Shown: one piece after another, positions 41,281-42,628 of the stretch
How positions within the stretch are numbered: position 1 is the stretch's first letter
How the letters are laid out: each line of letters begins with the position of its first letter
Assembly: GCF_010548145.1 (NCBI RefSeq)
Contig: NZ_JAAGLN010000038.1
Span: forward strand, 1 to 42,628
Reading direction: 5' to 3'
DNA: 42,628 nt
From: Streptomyces sp. SID10853
Lineage (GTDB): Bacteria; Actinomycetota; Actinomycetes; Streptomycetales; Streptomycetaceae
Position numbers and translations under genes: made by a program
Notes under the pieces: model-generated
What the model saw: the letters and a program-made list of their open reading frames with translations, nothing else
Told to the model about the DNA's origin: nothing
The model's database searches: none

Positions 41281-42628
41281 CCGCAGGTGGCGACGCCGGC
41301 CGTGCAGCCGGACGTGAGACCGAACCGGAAGCCGCAGCCGATTCCGGTGGCGGGCGTGGCAGGTCCGGCCGGCACGGCCGGCACAGCCTCGGGCCAGGGG
41401 CGGATGAGCCGGCCGCGCTGATCGCGCGGCTGGGGCTGCTCCGTGAGCGGGTCGCGGAGCTGGTCGAGTCGCGCAGCGCCACCGACCCGACCGCCGCCGA
41501 CCCGCTGCGCGGGCTGTACCTCTCCGACGAGGCCGTTCAGCATCTCCTCGCGGCCCCGCCCGGCGGTGTTCCCGGACAGGTGCTCCCGGATGGTTCCGGT
41601 GTTTCCGGTGGTGTTTCCGGTGGTGTGGGTGCTCCCGGCGCCGACGGTCTTCCCGGTGCTCCAGGTGAGTCCGGTGTTCCTCGCGGAGGTCCCGGCGCGG
41701 GTTCGGCCGGACCGGACTCCGCGGAATCGGCCGTCGGTGACCGGCTGAGCCGTCTCACCCGCCGGCTCGGGCTCGGCCCGCTGGACGAGGCGATCCTGCT
41801 GCTGGCGCTCGCCCCCGACCTCGACCGGACCTTCGAGCCGCTGTACGGCTACCTCAACGACGACGTCAGCCGGCGCCGGGCGACCGTCGGGCCCGCCATC
41901 GAACTGTGCGGCCTGCCCGTGCACGACGTCGGCGCCCGGGCCCGCTTCCACTCCTCCGCGCCGCTGCTCGCCCTGGGGCTCCTGCAGGTCGATGAGCCCG
42001 AACGCCCCTTCCTCAGCAGGTCGTTGCGGGTACCCGACCGGGTCACCGCGCATCTGCTCGGCGACGACACCCCGGACGCGGCGCTCGCCGGACAGGTCAC
42101 CCTGCTGCCGCCCGCGGAGCCGATGCCGCAGGCGAGCCCCCTCGTGGAGCAGCTGGCCGGGCGGCTGAGCGGCGGGGCGCTGACGGTGTACCTCCGCGAG
42201 GCACGGGAGGGCGAAGCGCTCTCCTGCGCCACCGCCGCACTGGCCGCCGCCGGTCTTGAGGCCCTGCACTTCGCCCCGGGCCAGGGCGCGTCGGGGGACA
42301 CCTCCGCGGCGGATCCGGCTGCCCCGTACCCGGCCCAGGGCGAGCAGCCCACGGCCGGGCTCCTCTCCGATCTGCTGCGCGAGGCGCGGCTGCGCGACTG
42401 CCCCATCGTGGTGGCGCCGGTACCGGAGAAGCCGGGGCCGCTGCTCCGCGCGCTGCTGGCACAGGACACCCCGCACGGCACCTCGTACGACGTCTCGGTG
42501 CTGCTGGCCGGCGGGCGTCCGTACGATCCCGACTGGTGCGGCCGTGACCCGCTGGTCCTCGACGCCCCCCGGCAGCGCTCCGGCGACCTCGCCGCCTGGT
42601 CGGCGGCGCTCGGCCTCACGGACGCGGC
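41277..42628 (+). CDS. eCIS AAA ATPase (Pvc15-like), 3' end outside window
   Basis: The frame opens at GTG 41277, overlapping the DUF4255 TGA, and remains open to the window end (about 450 residues seen). After a Gly/Arg-rich lead, a helical part (ALIARLGLLRERVAELVESR) meets a linker with collagen-like triplets GAPGADGLPGAPGESG. Next comes LGPLDEAILLLALAPDLDRT and FEPLYGYLNDDVSRRRATVG, the winged-helix-like N-terminal domain of Pvc15-type ATPases in eCIS loci. The Walker motifs must lie beyond the window. Position right after DUF4255 is the usual arrangement. I infer a role in particle assembly or disassembly. Confidence 0.8.
   Translation, partial: MTAGGDAGRAAGRETEPEAAADSGGGRGRSGRHGRHSLGPGADEPAALIARLGLLRERVAELVESRSATDPTAADPLRGLYLSDEAVQHLLAAPPGGVPGQVLPDGSGVSGGVSGGVGAPGADGLPGAPGESGVPRGGPGAGSAGPDSAESAVGDRLSRLTRRLGLGPLDEAILLLALAPDLDRTFEPLYGYLNDDVSRRRATVGPAIELCGLPVHDVGARARFHSSAPLLALGLLQVDEPERPFLSRSLRVPDRVTAHLLGDDTPDAALAGQVTLLPPAEPMPQASPLVEQLAGRLSGGALTVYLREAREGEALSCATAALAAAGLEALHFAPGQGASGDTSAADPAAPYPAQGEQPTAGLLSDLLREARLRDCPIVVAPVPEKPGPLLRALLAQDTPHGTSYDVSVLLAGGRPYDPDWCGRDPLVLDAPRQRSGDLAAWSAALGLTDA

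Overview
The window looks like chromosomal DNA of a Streptomyces or close relative. GC is very high and codons almost always end in G or C. GTG starts are common, neighbouring genes often overlap as GTGA or ATGA, and several promoters appear to drive leaderless mRNAs. The gene families are typical actinobacterial ones: FprA, FemX, a DUF7144 membrane protein, actinobacterial dcd, and an extracellular contractile injection system (eCIS). There is no sign of a prophage, insertion sequence or CRISPR array.

Left part (1-18.6 kb), mostly housekeeping and small regulated units: a partial tripeptidyl-aminopeptidase-type hydrolase; release factor 3 (prfC) divergent from a spermidine-synthase-fold protein; a DUF4157 protein with a candidate toxin-like C-terminus; a flavoprotein; a FemX-type transferase; an NCS2 nucleobase permease translationally coupled to an arylsulfotransferase-like protein, facing a XRE-cupin regulator; a MerR/aldo-keto reductase pair with a textbook 19-bp-spacer promoter; ferredoxin-NADP reductase facing a TetR regulator; a DUF7144 membrane protein with a strong terminator; a secreted propeller-like protein facing a TetR regulator across twin palindromes; and a YqeY-like protein.

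Middle part (18.6-27.3 kb): an operon of a large STAND-type NTPase without a DNA-binding domain and a stand-alone, catalytically complete QueD; a bleomycin-hydrolase-type cysteine peptidase; a TetR-controlled operon of ferredoxin, cytochrome P450, carboxymuconolactone-decarboxylase-family protein and short-chain dehydrogenase; and a 74-residue protein carrying a CxxCxCxC cluster.

Copper island (27.6-35.4 kb, all minus strand): PepSY membrane protein, DUF5134 protein, a Met/His-rich single-span protein, a CopA-type P1B ATPase, a PCu(A)C-like protein, a second Met/His-rich membrane protein and an ECF-type sigma factor. Met/His-rich segments and start/stop overlaps link them. No anti-sigma factor or CsoR/CueR gene is visible here.

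Right part (35.4-42.6 kb): a small secreted protein; a degraded patch with a frameshifted HAD hydrolase remnant and a second gene remnant beside tRNA-Gly(CCC); a small zinc-ribbon-like protein; dcd and a phosphoribosyltransferase; and the left edge of an eCIS locus (LuxR-type regulator, DUF4255/Pvc16-like protein, AAA ATPase running off the end). DUF4157 proteins are known as eCIS-linked cargo, so the DUF4157 gene near 5 kb and the eCIS edge at 40 kb may belong to one system. Short tandem repeats that encode low-complexity tails are unusually frequent in the copper and eCIS genes.
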